From assembly GCA_038502445.1 (NCBI GenBank), contig JAHLJS010000006.1, positions 4,936,553 to 5,000,552 on the forward strand: a stretch of 64,000 nt of DNA. The letters are read 5' to 3'. Positions 22,698-32,359 of the stretch are shown one piece after another. The notes beneath the pieces are model-generated. The model was not told the origin of the DNA, did no database searches, and was given only the letters and a program-made list of their open reading frames with translations. Position 1 is the stretch's first letter. Every line of letters begins with the position of its first letter. Both the position numbers and the translations under genes were made by a program. The DNA comes from Eremochloa ophiuroides (taxonomy: Eukaryota > Streptophyta > Magnoliopsida > Poales > Poaceae).

Positions 22698-23579
22698 GGG
22701 GAGCGTTCATTAGATTTAAAACCATTCATCAATTTTGAGACACCCTAAAATTTCTATTTTTTAAAAAAATCCTAAGCTTTCTATGTTTGTTGACATCATC
22801 ATTGACACAAACTAGAAAAAACAAAACATTTATTTTAAAATGCTATAACTATTAAACGTTGTATTTATTTTTAATTCTATTCGCACCACTGCGTTCTACG
22901 CGACGAGGCAAATAAAATTAGATCTCACTTGCCTATATTTCAAAGATTTTTTCTCATAACATGTTACGTCTACTAGCTAACTTATACATATAGCCTACCA
23001 TGTATACCTTGTAACATATAACTTATACAGATACTTAAAAACTTAAAAGTTATGAAAAATAACTAATAAGTTATTAAACACAAAGTAACAAATTTAATTA
23101 ACTTATACCAAAACTTGCAAATACAAAAGTTATGAACAAACAAAGAAATAAATTCTTATAAATGATACCAAAATTTAGAAACAAATAAGTTACGAAACAC
23201 AGTTTATATACAAAAGTTATTAAATATGTGTACATAAGTTAGCGAATACAACTCGTGTGCATAATTAAGTTGTATGCTATAAATTATATGTTACGAGTTA
23301 ATACACAGAAATAAGTAAAAGAATCGAAAAAAGAGCAAGTGGAATCTAGTTTTGTTCGGCTCGTCTTGTAGAACACGCCAGTGCTGTTAGAATTAAAAAT
23401 GGATACATCGTTCAACAACTATATCATTTTGAAATAAATGTTTTGCTTTTTTATTTCACCTACCTCATCGCTGACATCAGCACATAGGGAGGGAGGGAAC
23501 CATAGTTTGCAGTGATCGCACACAAAGAAAATAGGGACCATAGTCATTGTTCGTTGTGTTTCATTCGGATGAACGCCCA
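22698..23579. mobile_element. foldback-type element with ~250-bp inverted repeats
   Basis: The left end GGGAGCGTTCATTAGAT and the right end (reverse complement GGGCGTTCATCCGAAT) open long imperfect inverted repeats. The best-matching parts are 22828-22945 against 23328-23445, roughly 80% by eye, including the shared words GTTCTAC-ACG and ACATTTATTT. The 380-base centre is AT-rich and full of AAGTTAT/AACTTAT words. There is no coding capacity. The long terminal inverted repeats suggest a Mutator-like or foldback non-autonomous element. A clear target duplication was not found, so the ends may be off by a few bases. Confidence 0.6.
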
Positions 23580-23987
23580 CTGAAGAGCATTTGGAGGTTT
23601 TCGCATATTAAAAACATACACATAGCTAAAGCAAAGTCATACCCCATACCTATAAGGGATAAACTGTAATGACTTAGTTATAAGGACAAACTTTTGCTTT
23701 TTTTTTTCTTGGACACCTTTCTGTCTTTACCCTCGTACGGATGTGCAATGCAAACAAGGAAATTGACTTGCTATGTACTTTATTAGAATAATTGGCATCA
23801 TAGCTGGATAGTGATTATCATAGAGTATATAGTCAGGATTATATTGTAAAATGAACAGATGCACAGAGAACAAAGAGAAACAATTTTAATTACATATAGG
23901 TTCCAAATTTATCCTTAGACTTCTAACACTTATGCACCCCCAAAAACCTAGTCTTGCAGCAGCTAGACTGAGTTTGATTATGGACTA

Positions 23988-24208
23988 GGCCTCGTTTAGA
24001 TGCAAAAACTTTTAGAATTTTGAGCGGAGAATATTTTGCAATAAGTGTCCAATCATGGTCTAAGTAGACTTAAAAGATTCGTCTTGTGATTTATATATAA
24101 ACTGTACAAACATGCAAAAATTTTATTTACATTTAATGCTTCATGTATGTACCGGTATATTTGATGTAACGGGAATTTTAGAATTTTGAAGTCCATGTAA
24201 ACAGGGCC
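23988..24208 (+). mobile_element. 221-bp MITE, copy 1
   Basis: The ends are GGCCTCGTTTA and, on the other strand, GGCCCTGTTTA. Inside are the conserved words AGATTCGTCTTGTGATTTA and CAATCATGGTCTAAGTAG. It is the same length as and homologous to 27375-27595, in opposite orientation. This GGCC-TGTTTA family is very abundant in panicoid grasses and is often grouped with Tourist-like MITEs. The target duplication is unclear: TA on both sides, or CTA against TAT. Confidence 0.7.
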
Positions 24209-24209
24209 T

Positions 24210-25193
24210 ATAATCATATTGTTTTAGGGGATCCTAGGTTATCATAATGCAAATATATAGAATACAAAATGAAAAACGGGTAAAACCCGATCTAAAAAAA
24301 AAATCAAAATAGTGATGGAGACGTGTCATCAGATTGTTTTGTGCCCAATGGCGACCAAACATAGGCGTAGAGAATTCAAAATTTTAAAAAACATAGGAGT
24401 AGAGAGCACAAGAATTTTGTGAGGATTCGTTGTTTGGATGGCTAAAAGAAGAAATTGGAAAATATAGGGATTTTAGAATAGATGCATAAGTGCATGATGA
24501 ACTACATTTGTTAATGCCTTAATGATCATGTGTTGGGAGGATATATAGGAGGTTGACTTCACTCCATCTCAGTCTCCTGTACGCTCTCATTCCTGTCCAT
24601 TCGTTCCCGTAGGACGAGAAGGGATCGGAGGGCGACGACCGACGAGCGGCCTGTGAGGCGAACCGAAAAAAACATTTTGTAATTGACGACGCTTCTCGTT
24701 CCCGGTATGGGATTTGTAATTTGTTTGCGTCGATCCCACACAAGCGGGCTAAGAAAATGTGGACTGGAAATTATTGTTTTTCCTGCATACGGAGGAGCAT
24801 TCTTCCTTCGAAGATGCTGACAGCAACCAATAATGCAATTCCTGAAGAATCTGAATAACCACTAATAATGCTGACAGTATGACCAATAATGTGGAAATCG
24901 AATTTGTAAGGCTTGGATGAGATATTCGGGGTAGACAAACGATACAATCCTTATCTTTTCTCAAATTAAAGGCGGTAATTTGGAAGGGTAGCTAGTAGAT
25001 TACCGTTGGTGGATTGGATGCCGACGAGTGACCGAAGAAGACACCGATGGAACCTGCTGCCGTAGCTCCCGCCGCCGGACGCTGCAACCACCGACGAGCC
25101 GGGAACTGCTTAGCTTCACTGGGATTTGTTGTCTAATATGATTCTGAGTACACAGAAGAAAAAGCTTTGTTTCGTTGGACCGGAATGTAATAG
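24210..25193. other. intergenic region, no supported gene
   Basis: Only short frames are present. The part 24540-24700 is GC-rich and gene-like in composition, but no protein family was recognised. Confidence 0.3.
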
Positions 25194-25260
25194 TATTTGG
25201 GAAGCTGAAGCTTCCTGGTCAAGCCCCCTGTGGCCTAGCTAGAGCGCCATGATCAGTCAG
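25194..25260. repeat. 67-bp direct repeat, copy 1
   Basis: Identical in all 67 bases to 26706-26772 (starts TATTTGGGAAGCTGAAGC, ends CCATGATCAGTCAG). Parts of it (GCCATGATCAGTCAG and CTTCCTGGTCAAGCC) recur again just downstream at 25275-25310. Confidence 0.9.
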
Positions 25261-25483
25261 TGCCAGACTTATACGTGCCATGATCAGTCAGCTTCCTGGT
25301 CAAGCCGTCATCAGACACCCTTTTTGCTTTTGGCTGCTAAACAACCTAGCTAGATTACGATCTGTCTTAGAACGCCGTGCAGATAGAAACGAGAGGGTGG
25401 ATCATGATTCGCCTGCATGAGACTGAATCATCGCATAATCCAAAGCCTCCTCCAAGCAAAGCACTAAAAGAATAGGTTCCAAG

Positions 25484-26484
25484 TATAGATGGGCAACGGC
25501 CCGGCCCGGCCCGACATGGCACGGGCCTGTGTCGGCACGGCACACCGTGCCTCACGGGCCGTGCCTATATGGCCCACATGCCTGGCATTCGGCCAGGCAC
25601 GGCCCTCTAGGCCGATTTTGGTGCCAGACCGGTCCGCTAAGCACAACCTTTTTAGTAGAACGGGCCGACCCAAGGCCCACCAAATGCCAGGAGAGAGAGA
25701 GAGGCAGAGAGGGGGGAGGGGGCACAGCAACTGCAGGAGATTACGGCGGCCACCTCGCTGGCGGGTCGCGCCCAAGGTGCTCGGGGCCGGAGATTTGGTC
25801 GCAGGGCGAGGTGGCAGGTCGGCAACCGCCGTTGTTGTTGTCGCTCGAGACCGGCCACCGCCGCCGTTGCTGCTCGAGGTCGAGGCCGACCACCGCCGCA
25901 GTTGTTGCTCCAGGAGTCGAGGTCGAGGCCGGCCGTCGCGGCCGCCGTCGTTGCCGATGTTGATGAGGTCGACCATTGACGTTGCCGGTTGCCGCCGTCG
26001 CGCCGCGTGGGAAGGCGTGGAGATGGAGGATAGAAGGAGGCAACTGAGGTCGCTGGTCCAGGTGTGGCATCGCGTGAGGGAGGAGAAGGTGGTCTCCGGC
26101 ATTGCGGGGGTGAGGAGAAGCTGCTCCGGCGACCCGGCGCCTGACTGTGCCGAAGCGGCGGCGCAAGAGAGGGGTGAGGAGGGCGCTCAGGGGAGTGGGT
26201 TAGGCATTTAGGGTTAGGAAACGAAAGATTATATGTATATGTGAACTGTGGGAAGGGCCAAATTCTAAAAGGCTGTCAATCTAACGGGTAGCTACCGGGC
26301 CTTCCTCCTTTTATCAGGCCGTTCTGTGCCAGCCCACGTGCCTGGGTGCGGCCCAGGCATGGCTTGCACCTCCAGGCCATGCCAGCCCGGGGCCGTTGGC
26401 CATCGGGCCAGGCCATGCTTGGGCTGGGCCAAAAACGCGGGCCTTGTGCCGGGCTGACTGGCTCGGGCTGCATGACCATGTATA
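25484..26484. mobile_element. non-autonomous GC-rich hAT element with 8-bp target duplication
   Basis: The exact 8-bp duplication GTTCCAAG lies at 25476-25483 and 26485-26492. The ends are TATAGATGGGCAACGG and, on the other strand, TATACATGGTCATGC, followed on both sides by GC-rich subterminal repeats of GGGCC, GGCACGG and CAGGC words. The 1,001-bp size and 8-bp duplication indicate a hAT-superfamily deletion derivative. The GC-rich interior gives 212- and 240-residue open frames on opposite strands with low-complexity composition; neither resembles a transposase. Confidence 0.85.
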
Positions 26485-26492
26485 GTTCCAAG

Positions 26493-26705
26493 ATATAGAT
26501 ACTATACTACATAGACGATGAGTCGTTCGTGATCGCTAGCGCGAAAGTGTAAAGAGGAAAGTTGAAATGGATAGAGACAGAGAGACTGAATCTCTGAAAC
26601 CTTAAACGAAGATACGCTTTGTTCTGTCATAACGAACTGCTCTTTTGTTTGTCTTCTGTCTTCTCTTCTCCGCATGCAAAAGGAAAAGCGAGTTCTCAAT
26701 ACTAC
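26493..26705. other. short unique spacer
   Basis: Continuation of the sequence interrupted by the hAT element. No feature was recognised. Confidence 0.3.
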
Positions 26706-26772
26706 TATTTGGGAAGCTGAAGCTTCCTGGTCAAGCCCCCTGTGGCCTAGCTAGAGCGCCATGATCAGTCAG
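26706..26772. repeat. 67-bp direct repeat, copy 2
   Basis: Perfect copy of 25194-25260, in the same orientation, 1,512 bases downstream. The hAT element lies between the two copies. Confidence 0.9.
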
Positions 26773-27341
26773 GACCAGGCCGGGTTTGATCCATGCTCGA
26801 GCTCCGAGACTGCAAGTGCGATGAATGGCAGGCCATGCCGAACTGAATTGTGGAGCATTGGGGCAAGGCAAGGGAGGGAGTTAAAAAGCAGCGGCGACGG
26901 CAATGATGGGTGGTTCCTTGTTCCATTGCGGGGGCAAGGGCAAAAGGAAAAGGCGAACGAAGCAACAATTTGCTTTGCTCTTTGGGCGCTGATTGCCGGA
27001 GGCAAAGGTGCCTGCTGCTGCGTGCAATTGCAGGCCTCGCAAGTCGCTAGTCGCTCATCACATGCCGGCCTGCTTCGTTGCCAGGGTTGCATCGCAATGT
27101 ATGCTCGCTGCAGTGCGCAGATTTTTGATTCAGCGGTGCCTTTTTGTGGTAGGCTGGCATCGATCGGCCTGGTCCAACTCCAACTCTTTGTGTGGTAATC
27201 TGTTTCTGATCCCTCCCCGCATGAGATGAGATCAGATCATACATCTGACTCGTTTACAGTTCCACGATGTTGATAGCCTTAACATAACACGCCTACTCTG
27301 TACACCCGTCCTTCCCTAGTGTAAGGTTTCACAGATGTGAA
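26773..27341. other. intergenic region, no supported gene
   Basis: Several open frames of 60-145 residues overlap on both strands, but codon pattern and composition do not single one out and no family was recognised. Confidence 0.3.
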
Positions 27342-27790
27342 ACAGATGTTGTTTGCAAGGTATCCTTTGCGTCAGGCCATGTTTAATTACACTTCAAAAT
27401 TTCAAGATTCTCATCACATCGAATGTTACGGCGCATGCATGAAGTATTAAATGTAGATAAAATTTTTGCATGTTTGCGTAGTTTAGATGTAAATCACGAG
27501 ACAAATCTTTTAAAACTACTTGGACCATGATTGAACACATATTGAAAAGATTCCTTTTTCCAAATTCCAAAACTTTTTCGACGCTAAACGGGGCCTCGGT
27601 CAATATACACCCCTCCCCCTTTTTTTTTTTTTGCAAAATACACTCCATATTGGTCATTCCACTCGGGCCTTCGCCTCGATTCGGCCCATGAGATTCAGTT
27701 TGCCAGGCTTATTACGGTTACGGCCCACCATTTAGACCTTGTTGGCTTCTTTGATCTTTCTTGAGAAAATTACTAATGAATCCAAAAAAA
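27342..27790. repeat. dispersed repeat copy B, interrupted by a MITE
   Basis: Matches 12213-12372 at both ends (GATGTTGTTTGCAAGG and CATGAGATTCAGTTTGCCAG through TTGATCTTTCTTGAG). Between them sit the 221-bp MITE 27375-27595 and a T-rich stretch absent from copy A. Confidence 0.7.
27375..27595 (-). mobile_element. 221-bp MITE, copy 2
   Basis: The ends are GGCCATGTTTAATTAC and, on the other strand, GGCCCCGTTTAGCG. Its centre is the reverse complement of copy 1 (TAAATCACGAGACAAATC, CTTGGACCATGATTG). Copy A of the host repeat reads GCGTCAGTCAATA where this copy has GCGTCA, MITE, then TCGGTCAATA, so the insertion point lies at the TCA; the exact target duplication is ambiguous (TCA against TCG). 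Confidence 0.75.
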
Positions 27791-28839
27791 AAAAGGTCTA
27801 AATGGCCTTTCATGATCCCCTTTTCTTTGAACCTCTGAGCCCCGAAAACCAAATTCAGTTAATTATTCCGATAGTTTAGGCCTAATCATGCGCCACTCCG
27901 CACGTCCGTTACATGCGCACGCGCTCGCTTGGCTGCGGCGCTGCCGGCCCCGCCCCGCCGCTCCGTCGTGTGCTTCCAGTATGTTAGTCAAATCGAATTG
28001 ATTCGGATTAGAAGGTGACACGGAATATCAATTATTACATCAATGTCCGATATGTCCCTCTTGCTTTCTCCATCAAAACAAGGGCACCTTGGTCTTTATC
28101 AAAAAATACTACTCTCTAATTTAATTTAAGTTGCATAAAAGTTGTTTTTTCTTATAAATGTGGACGTAATATATAGTTAAAGAACTTACAATTTAGAATA
28201 TTAACTAGCATAAGACCAAACTTTAGATCTAATCTACCCAATACGAATCCTGCAACAAAAGCTGGCCTCCCAGCGTGGCCACGTCGTGGCCCATTCTCGG
28301 CCGTCCGATCGGGCAGTCATACGGCCCAGAACAGGCGGTTCCTGGTCTTTTTCAAAAAAGCCCTCGAACTTTATAGAAATAGCACCCGCCGTCCAGTCCT
28401 CCTCTCATAAATTTTTACAAAAAAGCCCTTCGCGTTTTTGGAAATCAACCCGCCATCCACATTCGGCCCAAATAGCCACCTCCTTTTGGTGCCTCTTATT
28501 AAATCTCATGACATGCTGATTTTGTTTATTTCATATAAAAATAATTATAACTCCTAAAATCATTAGTTTTTTTGTGTAGGCTCTCCATGATGCACACTAT
28601 ATACAAAAGATATTAAACTTCAAAAATAAGGACTTTTGAAATAATTTAAAATAACCTCTTTTAATTAATAAATGGACCTTCCATGATTTCTAAACATCAA
28701 ATTATTGAACCAAAAAATAAAAAATTTGTCTTGCGGTTGCTTTGCGATGTTATGATATATTTCCAACCGCTACAAAAAATTTCGAGACAAATTTAAAATG
28801 TTCTATCAAATTATTATCCGGCGATCAGTTAACAAATTA
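27791..28839. other. intergenic region, no supported gene
   Basis: Part is GC-rich (27890-27975; 28255-28345), part AT-rich. A stretch at 28340-28500 has two similar phrases, AAAAAAGCCCTCGAACTT and AAAAAAGCCCTTCGCG, suggesting an old repeat. No gene was recognised. Confidence 0.3.
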
Positions 28840-28996
28840 ATTAAAAAAAGAGCTCATGAATGATCTTTACATGACTCAAAATATATGTACAACAAAATAA
28901 AAAATTCGCGGTTAACATACAATGGCCATAAGCGGTAACGCACACACACACACAATTAAATGTAAAATTCGCAGTGCTTGCTTTTTATAGACTCGA

Positions 28997-29080
<84 letters not shown>

Positions 29081-29330
29081 ATTAAATGTAAAATCTATGG
29101 CTAACATATACCGTCATCCACAAATAATAGTTCACAAATACCAAGAAAAAACACTATTATACTGCACAAAGAACAATTTAACTACCATTAAAAAAAGATC
29201 TGTGCTGGATCTTTATAAGACTCCAAATATATATACAACAAAATGAAAAAATCCATGACTAACATATACAGTCATCCACAAATGATAATTTTAAAAAAAA
29301 CACGAAAAAAATACTAACACATTACATAAA
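28840..29330. repeat. degenerate repeat units around a microsatellite
   Basis: Related phrases recur: GGTTAACATACAATGGCCAT near 28910, GGCTAACATATACCGTCATC near 29098 and GACTAACATATACAGTCATC near 29256. TGATCTTTACATGACTCAAA near 28860 resembles TGGATCTTTATAAGACTCCA near 29205. The (CA)n-ATTAAATGTAAAAT phrase occurs on both sides of the microsatellite. This looks like two to three diverged tandem units of unknown origin. Confidence 0.5.
28997..29080. repeat. compound microsatellite (TG)5(TA)29(CA)8
   Basis: A (TG) run at 28997-29006 leads into an uninterrupted TA run at 29007-29064 and then a CA run at 29065-29080. The whole forms a near-perfect inverted repeat with TG and CA arms. Confidence 0.95.
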
Positions 29331-29826
29331 AAACGATTCAGCTAACATTACTCGTACTCAGAAGCGTTCTTTGACCACCGACGTTCTCAGAAGTGCGTTG
29401 TTTGTTTGTCAAACTCTTCTTCTTAATACAATGATACGTAAATCTTTTGCGTATTCTAGAAAAAAACATTACTCGTACTCATGTACTTAACAACAAATAA
29501 AAATAAATATTTAATAATAGTCATATATGGCTTCAACAATGCTTATAAGCGATAACGCCGTGAAAATTTCTAGTAGTAGCAGTAACTAGTTGACTAATAA
29601 TTTGTCTAGACGATCAAACAGAGCCATGTGCCCATGTACCGAATCCGAAGGGCAGCCGTCCTCCTGTTTCAGATGGAGTAGGCTGTGTAGTCACGAGAAA
29701 GATCATGGACAGCGTCTGACCGTCTGTTCCTTCCGGTGCCAGTTCAGTTCCTCCTGCGGTCCTGCCAGTGCCACGGCATAGGAGTAGCACAGCAGCGCGT
29801 CATGTTCCTCGGCCTGCTACTGTCAG
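29331..29826. other. spacer, no supported gene
   Basis: AT-rich to 29590, then GC-richer to 29826. The GC-rich part appears to resume at 30808 after the AT-rich transposon. No coding family was recognised. Confidence 0.3.
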
Positions 29827-30807
29827 TAAGGATGGAAATATGGAAATAAATATCCAAATTATCCGTATTCGTTCGAATTAGTTCGTATTCGTATCTGTTT
29901 TAAAATATATGACAAAGTGGATATAACTGTATTTGTATTTTCAGTGTTTTCTCTATCCGATTTCAGATCTCTATTCGACAATATCCGGCAATATCGTGTC
30001 CGAATAGAAAATAAGATATTATGAACCTATTTAAAAGTTTTCTCTCCATAATAAGTGAACAATTATTTAATTTTATTATTACTAATAATGCATGTAACAT
30101 ATTTAATAGAATATATAAAAATAAGTTTAGTATTAACTGTAAATTATAAATATACATAAAGATTAATTAGTTTTAGCAATTTTATAATTTAGGTTAATCT
30201 AATATATTTGTTCTTTTAAATTATTTTAATCCTTTAGTTTATTTATTTATTGAAATAAATTATTTTTTTATAAATTTAAAATTTCATAATAAATATTTAT
30301 ATAAATATAATATCGATTGATATATTTTAATTATTAAATATATATTGATAACTGTATTATTTTTTGTACTATCCTTGTCTATGTTATATACATAAATGCT
30401 TTATCTCTACTTGTCTTATAATTACATAATTATTATAAAGTAAAATAGCTATTTGTTTTCTACCATTTTTATTTGAATTTATTCACTTGATCTATTATTT
30501 TATTTAATATTATCCATTATAATTTAGTTTACTTCGCTCTTAGAAATTATTAGAAGTGTAATTTCATTTAGTTCACTTTGGTTAACGACTGTACTTAATA
30601 ATAAAATTTTATTCATATATGTTAAATTTTATAATGTACATTCTGAGTTGGATCCAGTAAATATCCGATTTCGGATCCGCATTCGAACCATCCGTTTTGT
30701 ATTCGTATTTAGAAATATTCAAATTCGTATTCGTATTCGAAATTAAAATATAGTAAAAATAATATTCGAATTCGATTGCATACGTATCCGATCCATTTCC
30801 ATACTTA
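29827..30807. mobile_element. AT-rich hAT-like non-autonomous element
   Basis: The ends are TAAGGATGGAAAT and, on the other strand, TAAGTATGGAAAT (12 of 13 bases). Subterminal regions on both sides are rich in TATCCG, CGGATA and TTCGTATTCG words, a pattern typical of a common plant hAT family. It is 981 bases with an AT-rich core. No clear 8-bp target duplication remains. It has no coding capacity. Confidence 0.6.
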
Positions 30808-30890
30808 CATGCGAGGGCAAGTCACGAGCAAGGGTCCGGCGGCCGGGGCACGTGATCTGTCCTCAACGACCATCGGCTAACGATGGCACT
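30808..30890. other. GC-rich host spacer between two hAT elements
   Basis: Short unique stretch that separates two independent insertions. Confidence 0.4.
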
Positions 30891-30898
30891 GCATAGAT

Positions 30899-31310
30899 AG
30901 GGCCGGCCCCAAGGGGGTACGGTGGGTACGACCGCCCAGGGCCCAGCTCAAGTAGGGGCCGAACCCAGTACACAGACCCCATAGAGCATAGTCCATTTAT
31001 CAGCAACAAAAGCCCAAGTACAAAGGCAAATCCTCGGCTTATAGAGAGTAATAAATAGATTAGTTGATAATGGTGACTCTTGTGGTGAAACAATTTTCTC
31101 CTAGTTTAGAATCTTAGGCGTAGAAACATTTGTCGAAGGACTAGAATAGAAAAGGAAGGAAATTAGAAGATCAACTTTATTCAATATCAAAAAGTGCAAA
31201 TGCATAATTTTTTTGTTTTGCATGTACAATTAGACACGAATACATATGGTGTCATGGGGCCTATGACAATGAAGTCACCGTAGGTCCCTTGAAAACATAG
31301 GGCCGGCCCT
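30899..31310. mobile_element. 412-bp hAT MITE with 8-bp target duplication
   Basis: The ends are the palindromic AGGGCCGGCCC at 30899 and GGGCCGGCCCT ending at 31310. The flanks are GCATAGAT (30891-30898) and GCGTAGAT (31311-31318), matching at 7 of 8. Size, duplication length and CAGGGC-like ends indicate a hAT-type MITE. Confidence 0.75.
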
Positions 31311-31318
31311 GCGTAGAT

Positions 31319-32359
31319 TCGGCGAAGGCAATGAAGGCGAGATCCAGGCCGCAGTCGTTGTCCAGTCTACTGAATACATGCATCTTCTTGGTAATGGTAA
31401 CGCAAAATATGAATTAAAGAGTACTCCTGTGGTTACTTCTACATTGATGTTGGCACGAACCTCCTCTCGTTGCTTCAAGGACTCAATCAGGGACTTCAAA
31501 TTTGAGCGTCCATCCACTGACTCCTCATTCATTGTGCCCCTACCGGCTTAATCATGGAGTCAACTTTGACTTTGCCATCATGTTGTTCTTCGGCCTTTGA
31601 TAATGCTACATTTAAGACGACGCGTTCATCCTCCATCTTTTTGGCATCATACTAATTACTATTCTTTTTTATTTCTATTCTTTTTTCCTATATGTGTTAT
31701 TATTTTATTCTATTTTTCCATACATATATAAGTGATTGCTTCCACGTTTTCTTTTCTGTCCATATGCTTGTTAATTTATTTATTTTCTCTTCTACCGTTT
31801 ACCTCCCGCATTGCATTCCATAGCTATTTTTTTCTTTTATAAAAGGCTAAGGGTTTAAAGATTCATAATATTATTAATTTTTTAATATTTATAATAAAAA
31901 GGATATTCTTTGATGGAAAAAATAAACAACCACTATTAGGGACGTTTTAGGTTAGAACAAGAACTCGGAAAAGGTTATTGACTCAAGAACGAGCTGTGAG
32001 GCTATCACGCGAAGGCGATGCGAGAATCAGACTCTATATTGAGATGCAATCTATTCAAACTCTTATAAGCAAAAGTTATATAAAGTCGGGACACAATATC
32101 TCTTCATTAGTACATTATGAAAAGAATGATTTCAGCTATGCTCATCTTTCTTCTTCATCATTGTCTTCAAGGAGATATCACAAACTTGTGCTTAGTCTCA
32201 AGTGAAAGCCCATGCTTACTCTTATTGCCATTTTGTGATACTAATTGAAGTCACATTTCTTGATGTACCGAATTGATAGATTACCCACAAATACCAATTG
32301 AACATGATCTTTATTATTCTGACACCAATTAAAATATAATATTGAGATTTTTGAGTCAC
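31319..32359. other. intergenic region with weak gene-like stretch
   Basis: On the minus strand 31532-31445 opens with MNEESVDGRSNLKSLIESLK and meets a GT donor-like site. With no domain or second exon recognised, this is only a hint of a decayed gene. The rest is AT-rich without features. Confidence 0.3.

Noticed and set aside
25464..26211. Protein genes of 212-240 residues
   Set aside because: They overlap on opposite strands within a GC-rich hAT derivative; composition is Arg/Pro/Gly-rich low complexity with no motif.
28974..29246. 90-residue frame with alternating Tyr/Ile
   Set aside because: Simply the translation of the TA microsatellite.
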